Of a stretch of DNA of 9,018 nt, positions 1-7,032 are shown one piece after another (positions within the stretch are counted from its first letter, which is position 1; every line of letters starts with the position of its first letter). The stretch comes from Candidatus Rokuibacteriota bacterium. GTDB lineage: Bacteria; Methylomirabilota; Methylomirabilia; Rokubacteriales; JACPHL01. The translations under genes were made by a program, and so were the position numbers. The stretch lies in the NCBI GenBank assembly GCA_016188625.1, contig JACPHL010000102.1:1-9018 (forward strand). Direction: 5' to 3'. The notes beneath the pieces were generated by a model. It saw only the letters and a list, made by a program, of their open reading frames with translations. It was not told the origin of the DNA and did not search any database.

Positions 1-645
1 CCGGTCGTGATCGCCCGCGGCACCCCGGCCCCCGAGGCCCGGGTCCACGTGAGCCGCCACCTCCTCCTCACCCTCGCCCCCTTGCTCCCGCCCCCGCCCG
101 AGATCCCGCCGGTGCGCCTCGCCCCGACCGCTCGGGAGCGGCAAGGGGCCGAGCGCTGGTGTCGCGCGCACGGCGTGGACCCCGCGCGCCTGGTCCTCCT
201 CCACACCGGGGCCGGCGGCGCGGCGAAGCGCTGGCCCGCCGAGCGGTTCGCGGCGCTCTCGGGGCGGCTCGGCGAGGAGGGCCTCGCGCCGGTGGTCCTG
301 GGTGGGCCCGCCGACCCGGAGGCCTTGGACGCCTTGCGCGCGACCGGCGGTCTGGGGTTTACCCTCGCCCTCGACCTCGGGCTCCGCCAGCTCCTCGCGC
401 TCTCGGCCCTCGCCCGAGGCTTCGTCGGGAACGACTCGGGGCTGACGCACCTGGCGGCGGTGGCGGGGACGCCGACGCTGGCCCTCTTCGGCCCGACCGA
501 TCCCGTCGTCTGGAGCCCGCTCGGCCCGGTCTCGCGGGTCCTCGTCGCCCGCCCCCTCGGCGGCGACCCGTGGGGCGATCTCACCCCCGAGCGGGTTCTG
601 GCCGCGTTCCTCGAGATCGCCGGGGCTACCGGGCGCGCGGCGTGA
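1..645 (+). CDS. Glycosyltransferase family 9 (heptosyltransferase-like), 5' truncated by window edge
   Basis: The reading frame is open from base 1, so this is the C-terminal part of a protein starting upstream; the first in-frame start codon is GTG at 7. The family moves ADP-activated heptose (or a related sugar) onto LPS inner core at the cytoplasmic face of the inner membrane. Seen: the phosphate-binding stretch HTGAGGAAKRWPAERF near codons 67-82, and the family-9 signature GNDSGLTHLAA followed by GTPTLALFGPTDP near codons 145-170. Roughly 213 codons are visible against about 330-350 for the family, so about 120 N-terminal residues lie outside the window. It ends with TGA, and the next gene starts 8 nt later, suggesting an operon. 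Family is secure; the acceptor sugar and the heptosyltransferase I/II/III class cannot be told from this part. Confidence 0.9.
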   Translation, partial: PVVIARGTPAPEARVHVSRHLLLTLAPLLPPPPEIPPVRLAPTARERQGAERWCRAHGVDPARLVLLHTGAGGAAKRWPAERFAALSGRLGEEGLAPVVLGGPADPEALDALRATGGLGFTLALDLGLRQLLALSALARGFVGNDSGLTHLAAVAGTPTLALFGPTDPVVWSPLGPVSRVLVARPLGGDPWGDLTPERVLAAFLEIAGATGRAA

Positions 646-653
646 GGCCGGCG

Positions 654-1082
654 ATGAGCGGGGCGCGATCACGGGGCAGCCGCAGCGGCCTCGGCGCTCC
701 GCGGGGGACCGGCCGGCCGCGGCGCGACCGGCGGGTGATCGGCCGGGGCGGCGAGGGGCTGGCCGGGGCGCTGAACCGGGTGGTCGGGGCCTGGTCGGGG
801 GTGAGGATCACCCCCATGTTCGGCCGCTGGGGGTATTTCCTCGGCGGCGTCCTGTTCGGGACGTACCCCCTCCGGCCCAAGAGCCACGATCTCTGGATCC
901 GGCTCTCCCGCGAGGACCAGGCGCGCGCCCTGAAGCTGGCCGGGATCACGCCCCACCGGCGCTTCGCGGCCAGGGGGTGGATCGAGTGCCGCCTCGCCGA
1001 GCCCGAGGAGCTCCCGTGGGCCCTCAAGTGGCTGCGCCGCGGCTATGAGCGGGCGCGGCACGCCAGGGAGGAGGAGGGCTGA
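654..1082 (+). CDS. TfoX/Sxy N-terminal domain-like small protein
   Basis: Protein of 142 residues. Residues about 50-133 resemble a lone TfoX/Sxy N-terminal domain: MFGRWGYFLGGVLFG at 55-69, then a strand with WIRL at 81-84, a short helix, and a C-terminal helix with PWALKWLRRGYERAR. TfoX/Sxy is best known as a competence regulator, but stand-alone N-terminal domains are widespread and mostly uncharacterised, so no role is inferred. The ATG at 654 is supported by GAGG at 644-647 (6-nt spacer), which overlaps the upstream stop codon. Residues 1-27 are Arg/Gly/Ser-rich, low complexity and unlike the domain. GTG at 735 would give a 115-residue protein closer to the family's length, but has no clear ribosome binding site. 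The gene probably shares a transcript with the glycosyltransferase. Confidence 0.65.
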   Translation: MSGARSRGSRSGLGAPRGTGRPRRDRRVIGRGGEGLAGALNRVVGAWSGVRITPMFGRWGYFLGGVLFGTYPLRPKSHDLWIRLSREDQARALKLAGITPHRRFAARGWIECRLAEPEELPWALKWLRRGYERARHAREEEG

Positions 1083-1087
1083 CCCGA

Positions 1088-1112
1088 GTCGCCCTGCGGC
1101 CCTCGCGGCGAC
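1088..1112 (+). terminator. GC-rich hairpin after the TfoX-like gene
   Basis: GTCGCC (1088-1093) pairs with GGCGAC (1107-1112). Inside, after a 2-nt bulge, GCG (1096-1098) pairs with CGC (1104-1106) around a 5-nt loop. It starts 6 nt after the stop at 1082 and just precedes a promoter candidate. That is where the glycosyltransferase transcript should end. No T-run follows, so it is not a canonical intrinsic terminator. Confidence 0.35.
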
Positions 1113-1123
1113 GGTCCGGGGTA

Positions 1124-1132
1124 TGTTAGGCT
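1124..1132 (+). promoter_or_regulatory. Extended -10 promoter candidate for the molybdopterin oxidoreductase operon
   Basis: TGTTAGGCT reads as an extended -10 (TG-N-TAGGCT; T1, A2 and T6 of the hexamer match the sigma-70 consensus). No recognisable -35 lies 17 nt upstream, as is common with extended -10 promoters. The first start codon is 26 nt downstream. The same TGNTAGGCT core occurs at 8286-8294 ahead of the NUDIX unit. Confidence 0.45.
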
Positions 1133-1149
1133 TGGGTGTCCGCCCCTGA

Positions 1150-1153
1150 GAGG
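1150..1153 (+). promoter_or_regulatory. Ribosome binding site for the molybdopterin oxidoreductase
   Basis: GAGG, within GAGAGG at 1148-1153. It lies 5 nt before TTG (1159) and 8 nt before GTG (1162), so it fits either start; the GTG spacing is closer to optimal. Confidence 0.5.
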
Positions 1154-1158
1154 ATGCC

Positions 1159-3236
1159 TTGGTGCCGCTCGAGCAGAGGCGCTCGGTCTGCCCCCACGAC
1201 TGCCCCTCCGCCTGCGCCCTGGTCGTCACGGTCGAGGACGGCCGGATCGCCCAGGTGGCCGGAGACCCGGAGCATCCGTTCACCCAGGGGGTGATCTGCG
1301 GGAAGGTCCACGCCTACACCGAGCGCGTCTACTCCCCCCTGCGGGTCCTCCACCCGATGCGCCGGGTGGGGGAGAAGGGGAAGGGGGAGTTCGAGCGGAT
1401 CTCCTGGGACGAGGCGATCGAGGAGATCGCCCACCGCTTCCTCCGGGTGATCGCCCAGTGGGGGCCCGAGGCGATCCTCCCCTTCTCCTACGGCGGGACC
1501 CTGGGGCTGGTCCAGTTCTACGCCGGCCACGCCTTCTTCCACGCCCTGGGCGCGAGCCGGCTCGACCGGACCATCTGCGTGAGCACGGCCTACGCCGGCT
1601 GGCGGGCGACGACCGGCGCCGTCACCGGGAACGATGCCGAGCAGCTCGTGGACGCCGACCTCGTCCTCCTCTGGGGGATCAACGCCGCCCACACCCACAT
1701 CAACCTGATGACCTTCGTGAAGCGGGCCCGCGCGCGCGGGGCTTGGATCGTTGCCATCGACCCCTACCGGACCCCACGGCCGTCCAGGCCGACGAGCACC
1801 TCGCGCTCCGCCCGGGGACCGACGCGGCGCTGGCCCTCGGGCTCATGCACGTCCTGACCGCCGAGGATCGCCTGGACCACGACTACCTCGCCCGCGCCAC
1901 GCACGGCTTCGAGGCCCTCCGGGAGCACGTCCGCCAGTACCCGCCCGAGCGGGTCGCGGAGATCACCGGGATCCCGGTCGAGCAGGTCGTCGGGCTGGCC
2001 CGCCGCTACGGCGCGACGCGCGCGAGCTTCATCCGGGTCGGGATCGGGATCTCCCGCCACGAGAACGGGGGGATGGCCTGCCGGACCATCGCCTGCCTCC
2101 CCGCCCTGACCGGGGCCTACGCCCACCCTGCGGGCGGGGCGCTCCTTTCCACCTCGGGGGCCTTCCCGCTGAACTACGCGGCCGTGGAGCGGCCGGACCT
2201 GATGCCCGGGCCGGCGCGGACCATCAACATGATCCACCTCGGGCGGGTCCTGACCGACCCGGACCTCCGCCCGCCCGCCCAGGCCCTCTACGTCTACAAC
2301 TCGAACCCGGCCAGCGTCTGCCCGAACCAGGGACTGGTCCTCCAGGGCCTGGCCCGCGAGGACCTCTTCACCGTCGTCCACGAGCAGATCGAGACCGACA
2401 CCGCCGACTACGCCGATCTCCTCCTCCCCGCGACCACGAGCATGGAGCACCCCGACCTCTACAAGTCCTACGGCCACCTCTACCTCCAGCTCGCCGAGCC
2501 GGTGATCGCCCCCGAGGGCGAGGCCAAGTCGAACTGGGAGGTCTTCCGGCTTCTCGCCCAGGCGATGGGGCTCCGGGACCCCCACTTCAAGAAGACCGAG
2601 GCCGAGCTGATCCAGGAGCTGCTGGCCGTGAAGCACCCGGCCATGGAGGGGATCACCTATGAGCGCCTGGTCGCCGAGCGGTCGGTCAGGCTGAACCTCC
2701 CTCGCCCCTACCGGCCGTTCGCGGACGGCGCCCCGACCCGCTCGGGGAAGATCGAGTTCGTCAACGAGCGCCTCGCCGCCGAGGGGCTCCCGGCGCTGCC
2801 CACCCATATCTCGCTCCGGGAGGGGCCGGACAACCCCGAGGTGGCGGCCCGCTACCCGCTCCAGTGCATCGTCCCCCCGAACCGCTTCTTCCTCAACTCG
2901 AGCTTCAGCCAGTCGAAGCTCCTCCGGGCGCGCCAGGGCGGCCCGGCGGTCTTCCTCCACCCCGCGGACGCCGAGCATCGCGGGATCCTCCCCGGCGAGC
3001 AGGTCCGGGTCTTCAACGACCGGGGCTCGGCCCTGTTCACCGCCGTCCTGACCGAGGAGACCCGCCCCGGGCTCGCGGTCATCGAGGGGATCTGGTGGCA
3101 CAAGCACATGCCGGGCAGCCGGGGGGTGAACGTCCTGACCTCGGATCGCTGCACCGATATGGGCGGAGGGCCGGTTTTCCACAGCAATATGGTCGAGGTC
3201 GAGCGGGCCGCCGGTTTCAATCCAACAATTCGCTGA
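1159..3236 (+). CDS. Molybdopterin oxidoreductase (DMSO-reductase superfamily, [4Fe-4S]), frameshifted near 1772
   Basis: Catalytic subunit-like bis-MGD molybdenum or tungsten oxidoreductase; substrate unknown. Cys11, Cys15, Cys19 and Cys47 (CX3CX3CX27C) form the N-terminal [4Fe-4S] site. The molybdopterin-binding region follows, with SWDEAIEEIA, DRTIC and the GND/DADLVLLWG nucleotide-binding stretch. The C-terminal dinucleotide-binding domain spans about residues 570-690 (GEQVRVFNDRG; GGPVFHSNMVEVE). It most resembles uncharacterised stand-alone MopB-type proteins; the metal ligand cannot be assigned. There is no twin-arginine signal, so it is probably cytoplasmic. Codons run in one frame from 1159 (TTG; or GTG 1162) to about 1773, then continue in the -1 frame to TGA at 3234-3236. 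Adding one C to the CCCC run at 1772-1775 restores a 692-residue protein. As written, the first frame stops at 1857. The coiled-coil gene starts 12 nt downstream. No electron-transfer subunit is visible nearby. Confidence 0.88.
1771..1776 (+). other. Frameshift site (one base missing in a C run)
   Basis: The conserved segment IDPYRTP is read in the first frame up to ACC at 1771-1773. The following TAVQADEHLALRPGTDAAL is read only in the -1 frame from 1776. Inserting one C in 1772-1775 joins them exactly, as family members read. Sequencing error, true mutation and, less likely, recoding all remain possible. Confidence 0.85.
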
Positions 3237-3248
3237 CTCGATGCAACC

Positions 3249-3707
3249 ATGAGGCGCCGAGCCTTGCGTGCCGACTCATCGTCCCAGGAAGCCCGGCTCC
3301 TTGAGCGGGAGACGCGCCAGCTTAAGGAGACCATTGCGGCCTTGCGCGAGGCGCTGGAGCAAGCGAAGGCCGAACAGGAGGCAGCCGTGGCCAGGGTCGT
3401 TGCCGAGTCCAGCCAGGAGATCGGCCAGCTGAATGCCGCCATCCGGGCGCTGCGCGAGGAGCTGGAGAAACTCCGGCTCGAAAAGGACCGGGAGGTCCAG
3501 GAGGCCCTGGCATCCGGCCACGCCGAGTGCCAGCACCTGCAGGCAACCATCCGGGCGCTGCGCGAGGAGCTGGAGCTGGGGAAGATCTTGCACGAGGAGG
3601 CGCTGCACAAGGTGGGGCGCGCCCACCGCGACGAGATGGCCCAGCTGGAGCAGACCATCGTCGCGCTGCGGGAGAGATTGCGAGCGAGCCATGGCCAGAA
3701 AGATTGA
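3249..3707 (+). CDS. Small coiled-coil protein built from 36-residue repeats
   Basis: Protein of 152 residues, not recognised as a named family. After a basic 24-residue N-terminus it consists of three exact-length 36-residue repeats (residues 25-60, 61-96, 97-132) and a partial fourth (133-152). Each begins with L-x-x-(T/A)-I-x-A-L-R-E-x-L-E or a close variant, with hydrophobics at repeat positions 1, 5, 8 and 12, as in coiled coils. The rest is Glu/Lys/Arg/Gln-rich. It has no signal peptide, membrane segment or proline, so a long soluble helix is likely. Thirty-six residues equals ten alpha-helical turns. ATG 3249 has no clear Shine-Dalgarno and lies 12 nt after the Mo-enzyme stop; translational coupling is likely. 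The 3' end overlaps the cyclase start by 17 nt. By context it may oligomerise with, tether or regulate the cyclase. The coding call is firm; the function is inference. Confidence 0.82.
   Translation: MRRRALRADSSSQEARLLERETRQLKETIAALREALEQAKAEQEAAVARVVAESSQEIGQLNAAIRALREELEKLRLEKDREVQEALASGHAECQHLQATIRALREELELGKILHEEALHKVGRAHRDEMAQLEQTIVALRERLRASHGQKD
3321..3707 (+). repeat. 108-bp in-frame tandem repeat inside the coiled-coil gene (3.6 copies)
   Basis: Units at 3321-3428, 3429-3536, 3537-3644 and partial 3645-3707. The conserved core is the first 39 bases of each unit. Between units 2 and 3 a 29-bp stretch is identical (3439-3467 and 3547-3575), while the rest of each unit has diverged. The period is exactly 36 codons with no indel between copies. 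Confidence 0.85.
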
Positions 3708-5988
3708 GCGAGTCGCCACGAGACGGTCGCGCAACCGGTCAGCGAAGCAGGCCGGCGAGAAACTCTCTTACGCCGAGATCTTGCTCCGGGTCACGCAACG
3801 CGTGGCCGGGGCGGAGAATCTCGACGGGCAGCTCAAGGCGCTGCTGGAGATCGCGACGCAGGTCCTCGGGTGCGATCGGAGCTCCCTGTTCCTCAACGAT
3901 CCGGAGACGAACGAGCTCTACTCGCGGGTGGCCCAGGGGAATCTCAAGCGGGAGATCCGGATCCTGAATCATACGGGGATCGCCGGCCATGTGTTCGGCA
4001 CCGGCCGGGGCCTGATCGTGGAGGACGCCTACGCGGACCGGCGATTCAACCGGTCGATCGACGAGCAAACCGGCTACCGGACGCGAAACACCGCCTGCGC
4101 GCCGATCAAGACGGTGAAGGGGGAGGTCATCGGCGCCATCGAGGCCCTGAACAAAAAGGGAGGCCCGTTCCTCCCCGGGGATCTGGAGTGTCTCGAGGCC
4201 ATGGCGACCCACGCGGCGGCCTTCCTCCAGCGCACCCTCTTCCTTGAGAGGACCGAACGGGAACGCCAACGCGAATCGGAGTTCATGAGCGTGGTCTCGG
4301 AGATCTCCTCGGAGATCCAGCTCGGCGCTCTGCTGCAGAAGATCATGGCCACCGTGACCAAGATCCTCAACGCCGAGCGGTCAACGCTGTTCGTCAACGA
4401 CGAGAAGACCAACCAGCTGTACACCGAGGTCGGGGAGGGTCTGGGAGCCATCCAGATCCGCTTCCCCAACCATCTGGGCATCGCGGGCTCGGTCTTCACC
4501 TCGGGGCAGTCGATCAACATTCCCCACGCCTATGCCGACCTCCGTTTCAACCCGGAGTTCGACAAAAAGACGGGATTCTTCACTCGTTCGATTCTCTGCA
4601 CGCCGGTCGTGAACAAGGACGGGAAGACCATCGGCGCGACGCAGGCGCTCAACAAGCGCGGAGGCCCCTTCACGGCGGAGGATGAGGCGCGCCTCAAGGC
4701 GTTCACCGCGCAGATCTCGATGGCCCTGGAGCACGCCAAGCTCTTCGACGAAGTCCAGAACATGAAGAACTATAACGAGGCGATGCTGGAGTCCATGTCG
4801 AACGGCGTGATCACGATCGATGAAGAGGAAAAGATCGTGACGTGCAACACGGCGGGCCTGCGCATCACCCGCACGACCCCGGAGGAGATCCTGCGGAAGC
4901 CGGTCGAAGCATTCTTTACCGGTGAAAATCACTGGCTCGTAGAGCGCCAGAGGCAGGTGGAGCAAACGGGCAAGTCCGAGGTGGTCATGGACGCGGAGAT
5001 GGAATTCGGCGGCGAGAAGGTGTCGGTGAACGCCGCCATCCTCCCGCTGATCAGCGTGAAGCAGAAGAAGCTGGGCACCATGGTCATGCTGGAGGACATC
5101 AGCGAGGAGAAGCGGATCAAGGGCACGATGGCGCGCTACATGGACCCGGCCATCGCCGATCAACTCCTGGCGCGCGGACAGGACATGCTCGGGGGCGTCA
5201 GCAGCACGGTCACGGTCCTGTTCTCCGACGTGCGCAGCTTTACGACGGTGACCGAGCAACTCGGGGCCCAGGGCACGGTCTCGCTCCTGAACGAGTACTT
5301 CACGCTCATGGTGGACTGCATCCAGCGCGAGGGCGGCATGCTGGACAAATTCATCGGGGACGCGATCATGGCGGCCTTCGGGGTTCCGGTGGCGCACGAG
5401 GACGACGAGGATCGGGCGGTGCGGGCCGCGGTCTCGATGATTCGCGAGCTGGCCCTGCTCAACCGGGCCCGGGCGAGCCGCGGGCAAAAGCCGGTGGAGA
5501 TCGGCATAGGGATCAATACCGACGAGGTGGTGTCAGGGAACATCGGCTCGCCGAAGCGGATGAACTACACCATCATCGGGGACGGGGTCAATCTGGCGGC
5601 GCGCCTGGAGACCGCCAACAAGCAGTACGGCACCCGCATCCTGGTGAGCGAGTACACGTACAAAAAATTGCGCGGCACCTACCGGGGCCGGGAGGTCGAC
5701 CGGGTGGTCGTGCAGGGGAAGACGGAACCGGTGGTGATGTATGAGATCCTGGACTATCACACCGAAGAGACCTTCCCCAACCTGATGGAGGCCCTCAACC
5801 AGTTCAAGTATGGCCTGTCGGAGTATCGTAAGCAGCGCTGGGATCAGGCGGTAGGGGCGTTCCGCGAAGCGCTCCGCCTCAATCCGGCGGACAAGGTCTC
5901 GGAGATGTACAGCGAACGCTGCGAGTACTTCAGGGAGCACCCGCCAGGGGAGAGCTGGGACGGAACCTGGGTCATGAAGACCAAATGA
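3691..5988 (+). CDS. Class III adenylate cyclase, GAF-GAF-PAS-cyclase-TPR architecture (CyaB-like)
   Basis: Predicted soluble enzyme of 765 residues making cAMP from ATP. Domains: GAF1 about 44-185, GAF2 about 205-350, PAS-like about 362-475, cyclase homology domain about 500-690, TPR-like tail about 705-745. Metal-binding aspartates are D513 (FSDVRSFT) and D557 (KFIGDAIMA). K553 and T627 match the adenine-specifying Lys/Thr of class IIIb cyclases such as Anabaena CyaB1. N634 and R638 are the transition-state pair. GAF2 has a complete NKFDE motif (N321, K322, F327, D331, E332), typical of cyclic-nucleotide-binding GAFs; GAF1 has N154, K155, F160 and D164 but Leu165 for Glu. G is replaced by D at 611 in the usual INTG segment. 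ATG 3691 was chosen because the frame upstream only translates the coiled-coil gene out of frame. There is no good Shine-Dalgarno, so coupling through the 17-nt overlap is likely. The region is visibly less GC-rich than its neighbours. Confidence 0.93.
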   Translation: MARKIERVATRRSRNRSAKQAGEKLSYAEILLRVTQRVAGAENLDGQLKALLEIATQVLGCDRSSLFLNDPETNELYSRVAQGNLKREIRILNHTGIAGHVFGTGRGLIVEDAYADRRFNRSIDEQTGYRTRNTACAPIKTVKGEVIGAIEALNKKGGPFLPGDLECLEAMATHAAAFLQRTLFLERTERERQRESEFMSVVSEISSEIQLGALLQKIMATVTKILNAERSTLFVNDEKTNQLYTEVGEGLGAIQIRFPNHLGIAGSVFTSGQSINIPHAYADLRFNPEFDKKTGFFTRSILCTPVVNKDGKTIGATQALNKRGGPFTAEDEARLKAFTAQISMALEHAKLFDEVQNMKNYNEAMLESMSNGVITIDEEEKIVTCNTAGLRITRTTPEEILRKPVEAFFTGENHWLVERQRQVEQTGKSEVVMDAEMEFGGEKVSVNAAILPLISVKQKKLGTMVMLEDISEEKRIKGTMARYMDPAIADQLLARGQDMLGGVSSTVTVLFSDVRSFTTVTEQLGAQGTVSLLNEYFTLMVDCIQREGGMLDKFIGDAIMAAFGVPVAHEDDEDRAVRAAVSMIRELALLNRARASRGQKPVEIGIGINTDEVVSGNIGSPKRMNYTIIGDGVNLAARLETANKQYGTRILVSEYTYKKLRGTYRGREVDRVVVQGKTEPVVMYEILDYHTEETFPNLMEALNQFKYGLSEYRKQRWDQAVGAFREALRLNPADKVSEMYSERCEYFREHPPGESWDGTWVMKTK

Positions 5989-6038
5989 ACGAATAAACGG
6001 ACAGGTTCTTCCGACTTTCGAAGGGGTGATGGGGCGGG

Positions 6039-6061
6039 CGAGGTCGCCGGCTGAGACCTCG
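6039..6061. terminator. Hairpin between convergent genes
   Basis: CGAGGTC (6039-6045) pairs with GACCTCG (6055-6061) around a 9-nt loop. It lies in the 78-nt gap between the cyclase stop (5988) and the stop of the minus-strand membrane protein (6067), where it could serve both strands. No T-run lies next to the stem on either strand. No gene is seen in this gap. Confidence 0.35.
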
Positions 6062-6066
6062 ACGGC

Positions 6067-7032
6067 TCACTTTGATCGGGAGCGCCTGAGCGCGCCCCAG
6101 GAGACCAGCACGCCGAAGCCGGCGGCCGCCCAGGCCAGCTCCCGGAGCCGGCGCACCACGCTGAAGGCGAGCCCCACCCCGGCCGTCAGCCCGAAGGCGA
6201 GGCAGATGGCCACGTTCCCCCCCTCCTGCACCCCGAGCGCCCCCGGGATCAGGAAGCCCGCCGCCCGGATCGCCGAGGCGAACGCCTCGATGGCAACGGC
6301 CGTGGCCAGGTCCACCGGGACCCCGAGGAGCCAGAGCGCGAGATAGACCTCGAGGCTCCCGGCGAGCCAGCCGAGGAGGTGGAAGAGGACCGAGAGGCCG
6401 AAGCGGCCCCGGCGGCTCTTGTAGAACGCGGCGATCTCCGAATCCAGCCGGTGGAGCCGGCCCTGGACGCCGCGGATCAGGCCGACCCACCGGAGGAGCC
6501 GCCCGCCCCCCCCGAAGAACCCCCGCTGCTGCGCAAAGAGGAGTCCCCCGACGCCGAGCCCCCCGAGCACGAAGAGCACGCCCATGGCCCGGAGGAGGGG
6601 GGAGGTCGCCCCGAGGAGGCCGAGGGCGAGTCCGAGCCCGAGAAAGAGGAAGAGCCCCTGGGCGAGGACGAGGGTGGTCTTGGCGATGACCACGGAGGCC
6701 AGCCCCTCCTCCAGCGACACCCGAGCGCGGGTCAGGAGGTAGGCCTTCACCGGCTCGCCGCCGAGCGAGGCGGTCGGCGTGGTCAGGTTGACCGCCTCCC
6801 CGGCCATCCGGACGGGGAAGAGGGTGGCGAAGGCCGGGAGTCGCCGGCCGAAGGTGTAGCGCCACCCCAGGGTATCGAGGACGGCGACCAGCCCGTACGG
6901 GATCAGGAGGAGCGGGGAGTACCAGGAGAGCGCGGAGAGCTGGGCGAGGAGGGGTTCCACGCCGACCCGATGCACCAGGTAGGCGAGGAGCGCCGCCCCC
7001 AGGAGCGCGCCGGTGAGCCTGACCCGGCTCAT
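6067..7032 (-). CDS. Polytopic membrane protein, UPF0104 / LPG-synthase transmembrane domain-like (flippase-like)
   Basis: Protein of 321 residues with about seven or eight hydrophobic segments (near 6-22, 38-55, 112-140, 146-167, 211-237, 243-265, 272-292 and 297-313). Seen: the conserved segment NLTTPTASLGGEPVKAYLLTR (82-102) and a second, PGALGVQEGGN (263-273). Both are typical of the integral membrane family that includes the transmembrane part of lysylphosphatidylglycerol synthase and hopanoid-associated HpnL-type proteins. No cytosolic aminoacyltransferase domain follows. The family is thought to move or present lipids, but this member's substrate is unknown. The start is ATG 7032: it overlaps the upstream gene's stop as ATGA, and longer upstream extensions are Pro/Arg/Gly-rich translations of that gene. 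With a CDP-alcohol phosphatidyltransferase directly upstream, transport of that enzyme's lipid product is a reasonable inference. Confidence 0.85.
   Translation of the reverse strand: MSRVRLTGALLGAALLAYLVHRVGVEPLLAQLSALSWYSPLLLIPYGLVAVLDTLGWRYTFGRRLPAFATLFPVRMAGEAVNLTTPTASLGGEPVKAYLLTRARVSLEEGLASVVIAKTTLVLAQGLFLFLGLGLALGLLGATSPLLRAMGVLFVLGGLGVGGLLFAQQRGFFGGGGRLLRWVGLIRGVQGRLHRLDSEIAAFYKSRRGRFGLSVLFHLLGWLAGSLEVYLALWLLGVPVDLATAVAIEAFASAIRAAGFLIPGALGVQEGGNVAICLAFGLTAGVGLAFSVVRRLRELAWAAAGFGVLVSWGALRRSRSK

Noticed and set aside
1764-3182. Long open frame on the minus strand opposite the molybdopterin oxidoreductase
   Set aside because: It has no recognisable domain and a Gly/Arg/Pro/Val/Asp/Leu-rich composition typical of antisense translation of GC-rich codons. 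The plus strand carries a clear conserved protein.
3241-3252. Three-codon mini-ORF ATG-CAA-CCA-TGA overlapping the coiled-coil ATG
   Set aside because: It is too short and has no ribosome binding site; such overlaps arise often by chance.
3433-3690. Upstream extension of the cyclase to a start at 3433
   Set aside because: That segment reads as Arg/Ser/Cys/Trp-rich nonsense and is an out-of-frame copy of the coiled-coil gene. Family similarity begins after ATG 3691.
3321-3707. CRISPR-like or satellite array
   Set aside because: The 108-bp period is exactly codon-phased inside an open frame with conserved hydrophobic spacing. It is a protein repeat.
4381-5487. Long open frame on the minus strand opposite the cyclase
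   Set aside because: It is His/Arg/Leu/Val-rich with no family resemblance. The plus strand has intact GAF, PAS and cyclase motifs.
3249-5988. Coiled-coil and cyclase as one protein split by a third frameshift
   Set aside because: It would need a +1 shift, opposite in sign to the two other breaks. The coiled-coil has its own stop, and the cyclase has an ATG at a natural domain boundary. A read check is still worthwhile.
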